The notes beneath the pieces are model-generated. The model was given only the letters and a program-made list of their open reading frames with translations, ran no database searches and was not told the origin of the DNA. A program made the translations under genes and the position numbers. Below are positions 55,153 to 64,000 of a DNA stretch of 64,000 nucleotides, piece by piece (the stretch's first letter is position 1; each line of letters starts with the position of its first letter). This DNA is from Aquarana catesbeiana (lineage: Eukaryota; Chordata; Amphibia; Anura; Ranidae): the NCBI RefSeq assembly GCF_042186555.1, contig NC_133328.1:613534768-613598767 (forward strand), in the 5' to 3' direction.

Positions 55153-55540
55153 TTGGTCAAGTTATTATTGCGCTAAAAATAGCGCCTGCAAACCGACCTT
55201 AAACTGCCACTGCTGTTTGTCTAGTGTGAAAGCCCGAGGGCTTTCACACTGAAGTGGTGCGCTGGCAGGAGAGAAAAAAAACTCCTGCAAACAGCATCTT
55301 TGGAGCGGTGAAGGAGCGGTGTATTCACCGCTCCTTCACCGCTCCTGCCCATTGAAATCAATGGGGCAGGGCGGCTATACCGCCGCTATGCGAGCGGTTT
55401 TAACCCTTTTTCGGCCGCCAGCGGGGGTTAAAACGGCACCGCTAGCGGCCGAATACCGCCGCAAAAACGACAGTAAAGCGGCGCTAAAAATAGCACCGTT
55501 TTACCGCCAACACCCCTACCGCCCCAGTGTGAAAGAGGCC
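55153..55540. mobile_element. GC-rich nonautonomous repeat fused to the MITE
   Basis: Ends in CCCAGTGTGAAAGAGGCC followed by TTA. The interior has inverted words GCGGTGAAGGAGCGG and CCGCTCCTTCACCGC (55300-55345), GCTAGCGGCCG and CCGCCAGCGG. Together with 54788-55150 it occupies one insertion site relative to copy A. Its left border is not resolved. Confidence 0.65.
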
Positions 55541-56158
55541 TTACACTCTCTGTAATAGAAGCTATAAAACCTTTTCATTGATAAGATATGTAGCATTCGA
55601 ATCATGGCACCTAGGCACGGGTTATCTTTCATGATAAAGATTGTAAACGAGAGCAACATTTCATCTTTGAAGTCTGCCGCTTATCTTCTAGATCATAAAT
55701 ATTTTACATCTCTTAAAGCAAATCTATGGTCAAAATGTAAAGTCATATATTCATTTCTACATTGTATTTCAATTATTTCTAGTCTACTCCTATACAGTAT
55801 GAATAATCTTGAAGTTTGTTAACTTACTTTGTGAAGATCCCCACACATTTACTTCCTTGAATTCTGTGACATGCGGTCACTATGACCTGTGATTATGCAC
55901 TGCTGTGTCACACCTTTCACAGAGCCTGCCTTCTGATCTACAGAGGTGCTGAGAGAAGGAGTTTCAGAAGGTGAAGTCAGTACAGAAATCACTGCATGCA
56001 GGCAGCAAGGTACCATGGGACATATAGTCCTTAGGAATTAAAGAGAAGCTGCAAAGCATGCAGGGAATACAGGAAGTTGTGGAAAGAGACAACCAGCAGA
56101 CAGGCAGCACTCACAACATGAAAGGACATTTTTCAAGTAAACATATTGGATTGTTAAA

Positions 56159-58630
56159 TAGGGATGAGCCGAACACCTCCCGGTTCGGTTCGCACCAGAA
56201 CATGCGAACAGGCAAAAAGTTCGAGCGAACATGCGAACCCCTAATAAAGTCTATGGGACACGAACATGAAAAATCGAAAGTGCTAACTTTAAAGGCTTAT
56301 ATGCAAGCTATTGCCATAAAAAATGTATGGGGACCCGGGTCCTGCCCCAGGGGACATGTATCAATGCAAAAAAAAGTTTTTAAAAGGACCGTTTTTTCAT
56401 GAGCAGTGATTTTAATAATGCTTAAAGTGAAACAATAAAAATTAAATATTCCTTTAAATATTGTGCCTGGGGGTCCCCTTAGTCTGCCTGTAAAGTGGCG
56501 CATCTGTGTGATGTGTAGAACAGTGCCGCAGCAAAATTACATTTCTAAAGGAAAAAATGTCATTTAAACTTGCTCGCGGCTGTAATGTATTGCCGACTCC
56601 TGGCAATATAGATGGAAAATCAAGAAAAAATCGACAGCAAAATTAAAAAAAAAACAGCGTTGGGTCCCCCCAAAATCCATACCAGGCCCTTTGGGTCTTG
56701 CATAAATTTTAAGGGGAACTCCACACCAAACCTTTTTTTAAAAATTGCCATGGGGTCCCCCCCAAAATCAATACTAGGCCCTTATCCGAGCAAGCAGCCA
56801 GGCAGGTGAGGAAATGGGGGGGCGAGCGAGCGCCCCCCCCCAAACCATACCAGGCTGCTTGCCCTCAATATCGGGAGGGTGCTTTGGGGTCCCCCCAAAG
56901 CACCTTGTTCCCATGTTGATGGGAACAAGGGCCTCGTCCCCACAACCCTGGCCCGGTGGTCGTGGGGGTCTGTCGGTGGGGTCTGTCGGTGGGGGGCTTA
57001 TCGAAATCTGGAAGCCCCCAGATCCCCCCCCCCATGTGAATGGGTATGGGGTACATTGTATACCAGACCCAAAGGGCCTGGTATGAATTTTGAGGGGGAC
57101 CCCCACTGCCGCCATTTTCTGTACAGCGCTGATTTTACAAAGACGTACATGTGAGTGTATTTCTTATTTTAATAAATTTGGATATTTGTTTTACGGAATT
57201 ACGCTATGTGGCTTTTTTCCTCCTTATTTCATATTACCACCATCCACTCCTCAACCTTATCCTGAGGGACATACAAGTCCATGGTTTATTTCTGGATGTC
57301 CATCTCCATCATACCTGTGGAATATCCATCACCACCCACCACCTAAGCCTGATTTGACCCCTTTGGGCGTATGCCCTCTAGGGTCCATGAGATCTGGTGG
57401 TGGTGTGCTTCTTCTATTTTCACCTTGGATGTCACGTATTTGAATTGCCTTTCTCACAAAGTTATCACATCTATGTGGACTATGTTTTATATACACATTG
57501 AGGACTTTTCTTCCCTTCTTTGATGTTTTTCATTTTTGGTTGGACTATGGTCTGAGTACTGACAGGCTGACCCCCCACCCCTTTAACCTCTGCAGCAATG
57601 CTGGCAGCACTCATATGTCTATTTCCCAAAGACAACCTCTGCATATGATGCTGAGCATGTGCACTCAACTTCTTTGGTCGACCATGGCGAGGCCTGTTCT
57701 TAATGGAACCTGTCCTGGTAAACCGCTGTATGGTCTTGGCTACCGTGCTGCAGCTCAGTTTCAGGGTCTTGGCAATCTTCTTATAGCTTAGGCCATCTTT
57801 ATGTAGAGCAACAATTCTTTTTTTTCAGATCCTCAGAGAGTTCTTTGCCATGAGGTGCCATGTTGAACTTCTGGTGACCAGTATGAGAGAGTGAGAGCAA
57901 TAACACCAAATGTAATACACCTGCTCCCCATTCACACCTGAGACCTTGTAACACTAAGGAGTCACATGACACCGGGGAGGGAAATGGCTAATTGGGCCCA
58001 ATTTGGACATTTTCACTTAGGGGTATACTCACCTTTGTTGCCAGCGGTTTAGACATTAATGGCTGTGTGTTGAGTTATTTTGAGGGGACAGCAAATTTAC
58101 ACTGTTATACAAGCTGTGCACTCACTACTTTACATTGTAGCAAAGTGTCATTTCTTCAGTGTTGTCAAATTAAAAGATATAATAATTTTTTTACAAAAAT
58201 GTGAGGGGTGTACTTACTTTTGTGAGATACTGTATATTAATATATTGCCTGCACTGTATATATATTCTACACTGACTATACTGTATATACTAAACTGCCT
58301 GCACATCACTAACTATCCTGCCTAATCTAGCTCAAGTTCTCAATCTCACTAAAAATGCACACTATACACGGCCGTTCCAGCAGCCTTATATAGTGTGGGG
58401 CGTGGACTTAGCCCCTTAAACCATGATTGGCCAATCATGGCACTCACAGCAGACCGCGCTGTGATTGGCCACGCATACAGGTTAGGTGCATGCTTTGGCC
58501 AATCAGCAGCCGTCAATGCACTGCGATCTCGCAGTGCATTATGGGGCGCTCCGCAGTGTTCGAAATTGTCACGAACGTCCCGATGTTTGAGTCGAACTTA
58601 CGTTCGACTTGAACATTGCGACCACCCCTA
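56159..58630 (+). mobile_element. hAT-type element, complete ends, 2.5 kb
   Basis: The left end TAGGGATGAGC and the right end GACCACCCCTA are inverted with mismatches, flanked by TTGTTAAA on both sides (56151-56158 and 58631-58638). An 8-bp duplication fits hAT. The interior has the GGGTCCTGCCCCAGGGGACA and GTGGGGTCCCCCC modules, a nested Tc1 fragment and a final segment containing CGAACTTACGTTCGACTTGA. No transposase of its own. Confidence 0.85.
57500..58236 (-). pseudogene. Tc1/mariner 5' fragment nested in the hAT element
   Basis: On the minus strand it encodes the N-terminal DNA-binding region of the same transposase as 3671-4932 (RPRHGRP, SAHAQHHMQRLSLGNRHMSA). The 5' terminal repeat reaches 58236 (plus strand ends TTACTTTTGTGAGATACTGT). 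The start codon region is frame-shifted near 57820 (T-run). The catalytic domain is absent. Confidence 0.88.
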
Positions 58631-58706
58631 TTGTTAAATTTAGCTATTGTTTATATTGTTAATACAATGCTGATGTTATAAAAACAAAGTGTATGCTGTG
58701 ACCTTA

Positions 58707-59118
58707 TAACTCCTTTAAAGGAGAAGTAAGCCAAAGCTCGTTTGGCTGTACTTCTCCTGTGGATCACAGGAGTGCAGTTCATTCTGTATTCCTGTGACCT
58801 GTTTTCAGCAGACAGCGGGCCGAAGCCTGCTGTCGGCTGATGTCACAGAGCCGGTCCATGCTGGGGAAAGATTGTGACAAAATGGTTGAGATCCACCCGA
58901 CACTGAGCCGGCCGCTCCCAGCGCTCCAATGAGTGCAGGGATGGGGGGCAGAGCAGAGAGCTCCTGATTGACAGTCACCAGCTCTCTACTGAGGGAGCAC
59001 TGAGAACCGAGCGATCAGCAATGTCTGATCGCTAAGTTCTCAGCCAGTTGGTGGGGGACAAATGCAGCATTGGACTGATGAAGCACCCACCTAGATAAGT
59101 ATGATCTATAGTTCTCTT
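58707..59118 (+). repeat. Dispersed repeat, uninterrupted copy of 581-1265
   Basis: Contains CACAGGAGTGCAGTTC, CAGACAGCGGGC and GATGTCACAGAGCCGGTCCA in the same order as 581-1265, without the nested MITE. Confidence 0.65.
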
Positions 59119-60690
59119 TTAATAATTAGCTTTTAATGCCCTTCATCTTTCATGGAAGAAAAGGATTACCTAGAATAGCCTTTCCGAACTTGTTTAAAAT
59201 GGAGGAATGCTTGAAAAAAATTTCAGGTCTCAGGGCAACCCTGATAATAATTACTATAGCCACAGCTCATGATATATTGGCATGAACAGTAGGCTGGGAT
59301 ATAATGAATAAAAGAATAAGGAATATGGCATAGTAAAAAAAATACATCCTGGACTGGCCTATATAACAAAATTATTTTAAGTAATAATAATGAGACACAA
59401 CAAATAATAATAATGTACAGCAAACAAAATTGTAGTGTTCTTACATTGGTGGTCATTGAAGAACTCCTTTACATCGGTAATAATAGGGAGTTGTGGTCAG
59501 TGAGAGAAGAGTCCCATTGCACTGGTGGTCCATGGAGAGAAGATCCCTCTATCAGATGGCTTAAAAGGTCATTGGTGTCAGCGGTTACTGATTTTAAAGA
59601 AGAACTTGCTAACTTATCAAGGAATCCCTAGCAAGTTCTGGAGGAACCGTAGCTTTCCACAGAGCCTTGGTTGAGAAAAGGGAGCTCTGGAGACCAGAGA
59701 AATGCAAGAAGATGCCATAAGTAAACCATGATGTGTACTTAATGTTTTTCCACTCCGTTAGCTTCAGTGGAACACAGGAAAGACATCAGGGGTTTAATGG
59801 ATTCCACTTGTCTCCGAAGGTACATTTATAAATGACTTGGTAGACAGGTGGTTAAATTAATCTTGCTGCTTCTGCTGCTATGAGCTTGGCCCTGGCTTTT
59901 ACAGCTGGTGAAGGGCTTTCTGATAAAAGTGATTTGGACGGCTCTAGAGCCACCTGATCACTTTTATGGGGCTCCCAAAGTGTGCCCCCAGTCCCACTGG
60001 TGGAACCCGCAGTGGTTCTTGGGCTCTCTCATTCCTCTGGGGGCCATGGGAAACTGCTCATACAGTGAGAGTAGGAGGAGCCCAGGGAACATTCATTCCC
60101 TGATCCCTTCTGCAAATAATGACCCCAGAAGCGACTTGTATTACGTTATTTCTGGGGTCACATCGTGGCTAGTATAGCCAAGAATGCAGCTATTCAAGCA
60201 TATTCCTTAGACCTTATAATACTTCCAGCTTTACCCTTTTGGTTTGCCCCTCCCCTCTGCCTTTCTCCTTAAACCTCACCTTCTCAGATTTATGAAAAAT
60301 TGAGCCATGCAGTCAGAGGGAGCTTCTGTTTTCATGCTACAGCTAATAGGCCTAGGCCTAGGGTACCCAAGTCCACACACACAGTCCTTGATGTTGTAAT
60401 TTGTCTTGTATATTGTATACCAGTTAGCAATAATGAATAGAGACAGTAGATGTAGGCACTGTTTAAAGGCAATATATATCAGTTAGCTTTTTTACAGTCT
60501 TACCAGGCTTGGGCCTGTATCACCAGAGAATGGCTTCTACTGGAGAGGCGGCCATCTGCAGTGTACCGGAATGACACTATAATGCTGCCGAGTAGAGCCT
60601 CACTCAACTGGTCTGGATACTGTAGTGTTTCCTGACTCTACTCACCAAGAACCTATCCCTGCACTATACACTCTTCTAAACTAGCAAACA
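59119..60690. other. No gene; old repeats likely
   Basis: 59200-59660 carries GGTGGTCATTGAAGAACTCC- and GGTGGTCCATGGAGAGAAG-like loosely repeated words. 60280-60680 shows no structure. Nothing coding is supported. Confidence 0.3.
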
Positions 60691-60975
60691 CCTACCCCTG
60701 TGCCAAATGATGCGGGTACCCTGTTTTATAAGGTTCCACACCAAGATGGCCACCGGAGATCCTAGAAGGTTACAGTGCCCAATCAGACAGCTGGCTCCTC
60801 TGAGATACTGACGGAGTCCATGAGGAGACAATTCCCCTAACAGACTCCTCTCTATCCATAATCATGGCACAGTGCCACCTACAGGATGGAGGGAAACCTG
60901 CACCTGCCTGCAAGCTGACCGATACGTTTCTTTGTCTTCTGACATTAAGATTGTCTACCATTATAAGGTTTGCAC
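60691..60975. repeat. Direct repeat, left copy
   Basis: 285 bp from CCTACCCCTGTGCC to AAGGTTTGCAC, over 90% identical by eye to 62097-62382. Landmarks GTTCCACACCAAGATGGCCA, ATAATCATGGCACAGTGCCA and GACATTAAGATTGTCTACCA are shared. It lacks clear TG...CA ends. Confidence 0.85.
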
Positions 60976-62096
60976 CTCCCAGTATTTAGTTGTTTCATTT
61001 GTTGCTTGTTATCAGCCTGTACTTAATGATCTCATTTGGACTATATCATGATGTAATGACTCTCTTATGTTAAGTCATGACTTCTCTTGGACTGTATTCT
61101 TGCTAAAAATAAAGAATACAAAAAAATACTAATCTTGCATTTGTTCTAAATTCTGATTTATGTACCCTAGAAACGTGACACATTTCAATTATTGAAAAAT
61201 TTATAACCAAAAATGTAGAACTGATATATGGAAATGGAAACCTGGACCGTTGTGTAAGCATAAAAGATCAACAAAAATATTTACAAAATGAAAAGATTCA
61301 TATTTCACAAACATAGAACAAAAACAAAAAAAAGTAAACCAACAGTTTCCACCTTTAATACATAGGTCTTGGTACAACATTCATCAAAAAAAAACCAAAA
61401 AACAAAGGAAATCAAATTCATTGCAGTGGCATTGCTTATAATTATTCATTGGCCGGAAAGGACAGCTAAGGTAAGGAAAATGTAAAGATAATGTTGCAGA
61501 GAGATCACTTTTATTCTCCTTTCCCCAAGGGACACGGCTAATGTCTGTGCTGTGCAGTTTGCACTTAGCCAGAGTTATAAAAGACAGACTCAGAGCTGTA
61601 TCCTTCCTGAAAGGATGTAAGCAGGTAGCAAGGCATTGATTTTTAGATATTTTATAGTCTGGCTGGTATATGCTGTTTAGAGCTGAGCTTGCACTTGAAA
61701 GAATAAGCCAGCCTTAACCCCATTTTCTAATGTAAACTGGACAATCACTTACTGAAAGGCTCTGGCTATTTCCAAATTACTTTTTCAGAGATGCATCACA
61801 GTCTCCTAAGGGTTTCGGCTTCCTAGAATTCTTCAAATACTGAAGTAGCAGGTAGGTGGCTACATGTGGTCCCACTGAGGTTAGGTTCACATGTGTGTTA
61901 AGCTTTTTAAGAGTGGTAATAAACTGGCAATCCACATCGGTCCCATAATATATTAGGGAGTGGGAGAGAGAACTAGGACAGGAATTTACCCCCTCACAGG
62001 TGCAGAGGATGATTAAATTAACACATACCCCTTCTGTTAGCTCTCATATCAAAGAGTCATCTTATAAGATGGTACAAGCAAACACTCTGTCCCTGA
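60976..62096. other. Interval between direct repeats, no gene
   Basis: Unique-looking, A-rich in 61250-61400. It contains GTTATAAAAGACAGACTC and a repeat-poor block 61500-61900. No retroelement coding sequence is visible. Confidence 0.35.
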
Positions 62097-62382
62097 CCTA
62101 CCCCTGTGCCCAAATGATGCGGTTACCCTGTTTTATAAGGTTCCACACCAAGATGGCCACCAGAGATCCTGGAAGGTTGCAGTGCCCAATCAGACAGCTG
62201 GCTCCTCTGAGGTACTGGCGGAGTCCATGAGCGGACAATTCCCCTAACAGACTTGTCTCTATCCATAATCATGGCACAGTGCCACCTACAGGATGGAGGG
62301 AAACCTGCACCTGTCTGCAAGCTGACCGATACGTTTCTTTGTCTTCTGACATTAAGATTGTCTACCATTATAAGGTTTGCAC
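62097..62382. repeat. Direct repeat, right copy
   Basis: Partner of 60691-60975, same orientation, 1.1 kb apart. Differences are scattered single bases. Confidence 0.85.
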
Positions 62383-62566
62383 TTATAATCTTAGATAGCT
62401 CCCAAGTGTCTCTGATTTTGAGGGAGTGTCGCTCTGCCCCTCTTTCCCTCTTTCCTCCTCATATGTCCCTTATTTTGGTCTGATCTATATAGTTGAATAT
62501 AAAATGCACCACTTATCTATCAAAAAGTGTTTCCCAGTGCTAAACCTTTCATCCAATTTCTAGATT

Positions 62567-63706
62567 TCTAACCCCTCACCCTTTCTGGCTCCTAACCTTC
62601 AGTGTTTTGATTTCAATCACTATTGTATCTTACAGACTACAATGTCACTCTGGGATCTTATACATCAAGTGTCAGCTTCGCTGCATCCCTAAACTTTAAG
62701 TGGCAATTGTTTAACTCTGGGAGTAACCTTTACTTTATTACTACCGTTATACACCGTACTTTGGTATACTCATCCCATGCGTTTACAATCGGTCAGCTTA
62801 GTAACCTGGTGAGTTATAGCGTTCCTATATATATTTATTTCTTTTGATGAATTGGATGTTTTGTGGTTTTCTTGTGGCACCTCCCTCTCCTCGTTCCTTC
62901 CCTGCCCCCCTTCATCCCCCCTCCCCTCCCCCCCCTTTTTCCCCTCCCCATTCTCTCCCCCTTCCCCTCCCCCCCTTCTCCCTCCTCTCCTTGCCCGTCC
63001 CATACCCCCTCCCCTCTTGTTCTTCCCTTCCCTCCCCCCCTTCTTCCCCGTTCTGCCCTTTCCTTCCTTTCCCCCCCTGTCCCCCCTTTCCCCCCTTCCC
63101 CCCCCCCCCCTTTCCCTTCCCCCCCTCTTCCCCTTCCCACCCCCTCCCCCTTCCAACCCTATGTTCCCGTTCCCCTACCTATCCTCCCTATCCATCACCC
63201 ACCACTCTTCACAACCCCCACCTCCATAACCCCCCCCCGTCCTCTTCCACCCACGCACCTATCCTCATGCCATCACTTTTTTACTTTTTAACTCAGTTCA
63301 CTACCCCATCACACCGGGGTGTGCACCTCAAAACATCTCTAGCTTCCATACTCTTACTCTCTATTATCCTCTAACCAGATTCTGCTTCTACAATCTCCCA
63401 TGTCCGCCGTGGGGGGGGAATTGTTTGGGTCCTGTCGTTTTACTGATTCCGTTTGAGTGGGTGAGCTGGTCTTCTCCTTTGATATTATGGAATGTATTAT
63501 GTTGTTTTAAAATTGTTTTGCTGCATTTTCTATGTTGCTATAAATATATTAATTGTTTTTTACCAAGTTTCAGACGTGTACGTGCGTAGGCAAGTGGCAG
63601 CAATTGCCTTCGCACCTCCACTCCTTTATTTTCTCATTTCAAACCTGGATGATGGCACTTTTATTTGGTATATATTAGTCTTTAATTTGAGGCCATAGTC
63701 ACTAAT
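62567..63706. mobile_element. Insertion of unknown type with 13-bp target duplication
   Basis: CAATTTCTAGATT occurs at 62554-62566 and again at 63707-63719, and the uninterrupted copy (39455-39470) has the site once. The length of the duplication favours a LINE-type (target-primed) or similar insertion. The insert has no coding sequence, no poly-A tail and no inverted ends that I can see. Confidence 0.65.
62879..63260. repeat. 380-bp pyrimidine tract
   Basis: Almost purely C and T on the plus strand, including C-runs of 6-10 bases. Mirror-like CT arrangements could favour triplex structure. The Pro/Ser or Gly/Glu-rich open frames here are artefacts. Confidence 0.95.
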
Positions 63707-64000
63707 CAATTTCTAGATTGCTGCTTTTGTAAATTTCAATAGCCAAGATAAAGGAACAGTAGTTGTAAAAAAGCAGTTGTGTGTTTAATCAATCATTTTT
63801 TTTACAATTCTCCTTTAAGGGGGCATGGCAGGGGGTGTGTCTTAAGCCTGCACACTTTTGCCAATAGGTGTCCCTCATTCCCATCTCAGAAAGTTGGGAG
63901 GTATGGGTACAGGACCCCAACCCATCTAGTTTAGATGTTCCTGACAGCGAATGCTCGCTGCTGGAGGGGGTACGGACAACGGGGCACATTCCTCCTTCTG

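Larger units (their letters stand above)
50986..57060. repeat. Segmental duplication, copy B
   Basis: Homologous and collinear with copy A, but enlarged by insertions absent from A: a TTAA element (51453-53473) and a MITE plus second repeat (54788-55540). The hAT element at 56159 has its right end here, unlike in A. Confidence 0.85.
62390..63911 (+). mobile_element. Nonautonomous repeat, copy split by a 1.1-kb insertion
   Basis: Left part (62390-62566) and right part (63720-63911) together match 39270-39655: GGTCTGATCTATATAGTTG, AAAAGTGTTTCCCAGTGCT, then GCTGCTTTTGTAAATTTC and CCAATAGGTGTCCCTCAT. It ends CAGAAAGTTGGGAGGTATG. Confidence 0.8.

Noticed and set aside
60691..62382. Full LTR retrotransposon
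   Set aside because: Direct repeats lack TG...CA ends, and the interval has no gag or pol sequence or visible primer-binding site. Kept only as a direct-repeat pair.
62770..63374. Pro/Ser-rich and Gly/Glu/Arg-rich frames
   Set aside because: Low-complexity C/T tract read in all frames.

Overview
The window looks like intergenic or intronic DNA from a large, repeat-dense vertebrate genome, most likely a frog and probably a true frog (ranid grade). The reasons are AT-rich sequence with vertebrate-type microsatellites, one CR1-clade LINE with a long open reading frame, L2-like LINE tails ending in (TAA)n, Tc1/mariner wrecks, and many palindromic nonautonomous DNA transposons of kinds I associate with anuran genomes. 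The species call is inference. No rRNA, tRNA, CRISPR or bacterial features are seen. I cannot confirm any host protein-coding gene. One possible terminal exon (2283-2438) and one weaker exon candidate (5177-5321) are the only gene-like signals.

Layout. 1-5 kb: old interspersed repeats, a possible terminal exon and a broken Tc1 transposase. 5.9-9.4 kb: an L2-like LINE tail split by a hAT-type palindromic element with an 8-bp target duplication, then a small hAT element holding a minisatellite. 10.7-12.6 kb: three fold-back structures, including a 0.7-kb palindrome. 12.7-15.6 kb: a CR1 LINE with 928 open codons (endonuclease plus reverse transcriptase), the only coding sequence that looks young. 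15.6-26.9 kb: fragments of a Harbinger-like MITE family, AT and minisatellite arrays, a Tc1 copy and a TTAA-flanked element, the last two each interrupted by a MITE with a clean TTA duplication. 27-29.5 kb: a possible conserved non-coding block and a locally duplicated repeat interrupted by a 789-bp solo LTR. 29.5-36.6 kb: a large hAT-type element ending in an 89-bp hairpin, then two more big palindromes. 36.6-45.7 kb: minisatellites, MITEs, a second 8-bp-TSD palindromic element, and two hAT elements inserted side by side in the same 8-bp target.

45.9-58.6 kb: a tandem segmental duplication (copy A 45913 to about 50365, copy B 50986 to about 57060), with later insertions in each copy. 58.7-64 kb: dispersed repeats, a pair of about 285-bp direct repeats, and a repeat split by a 1.1-kb insertion carrying a long pyrimidine tract and 13-bp duplications.

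Because several repeats occur both empty and filled inside the window, insertion boundaries and target duplications could be read directly for many elements. The most unusual recurring signal is a short asymmetric hairpin signature (CTGATGAAG, small stem-loop, then an AACRYGT-like core) found at five sites. Two of these lie inside large palindromes (0.6-0.7 kb) and one inside a smaller one (0.29 kb).
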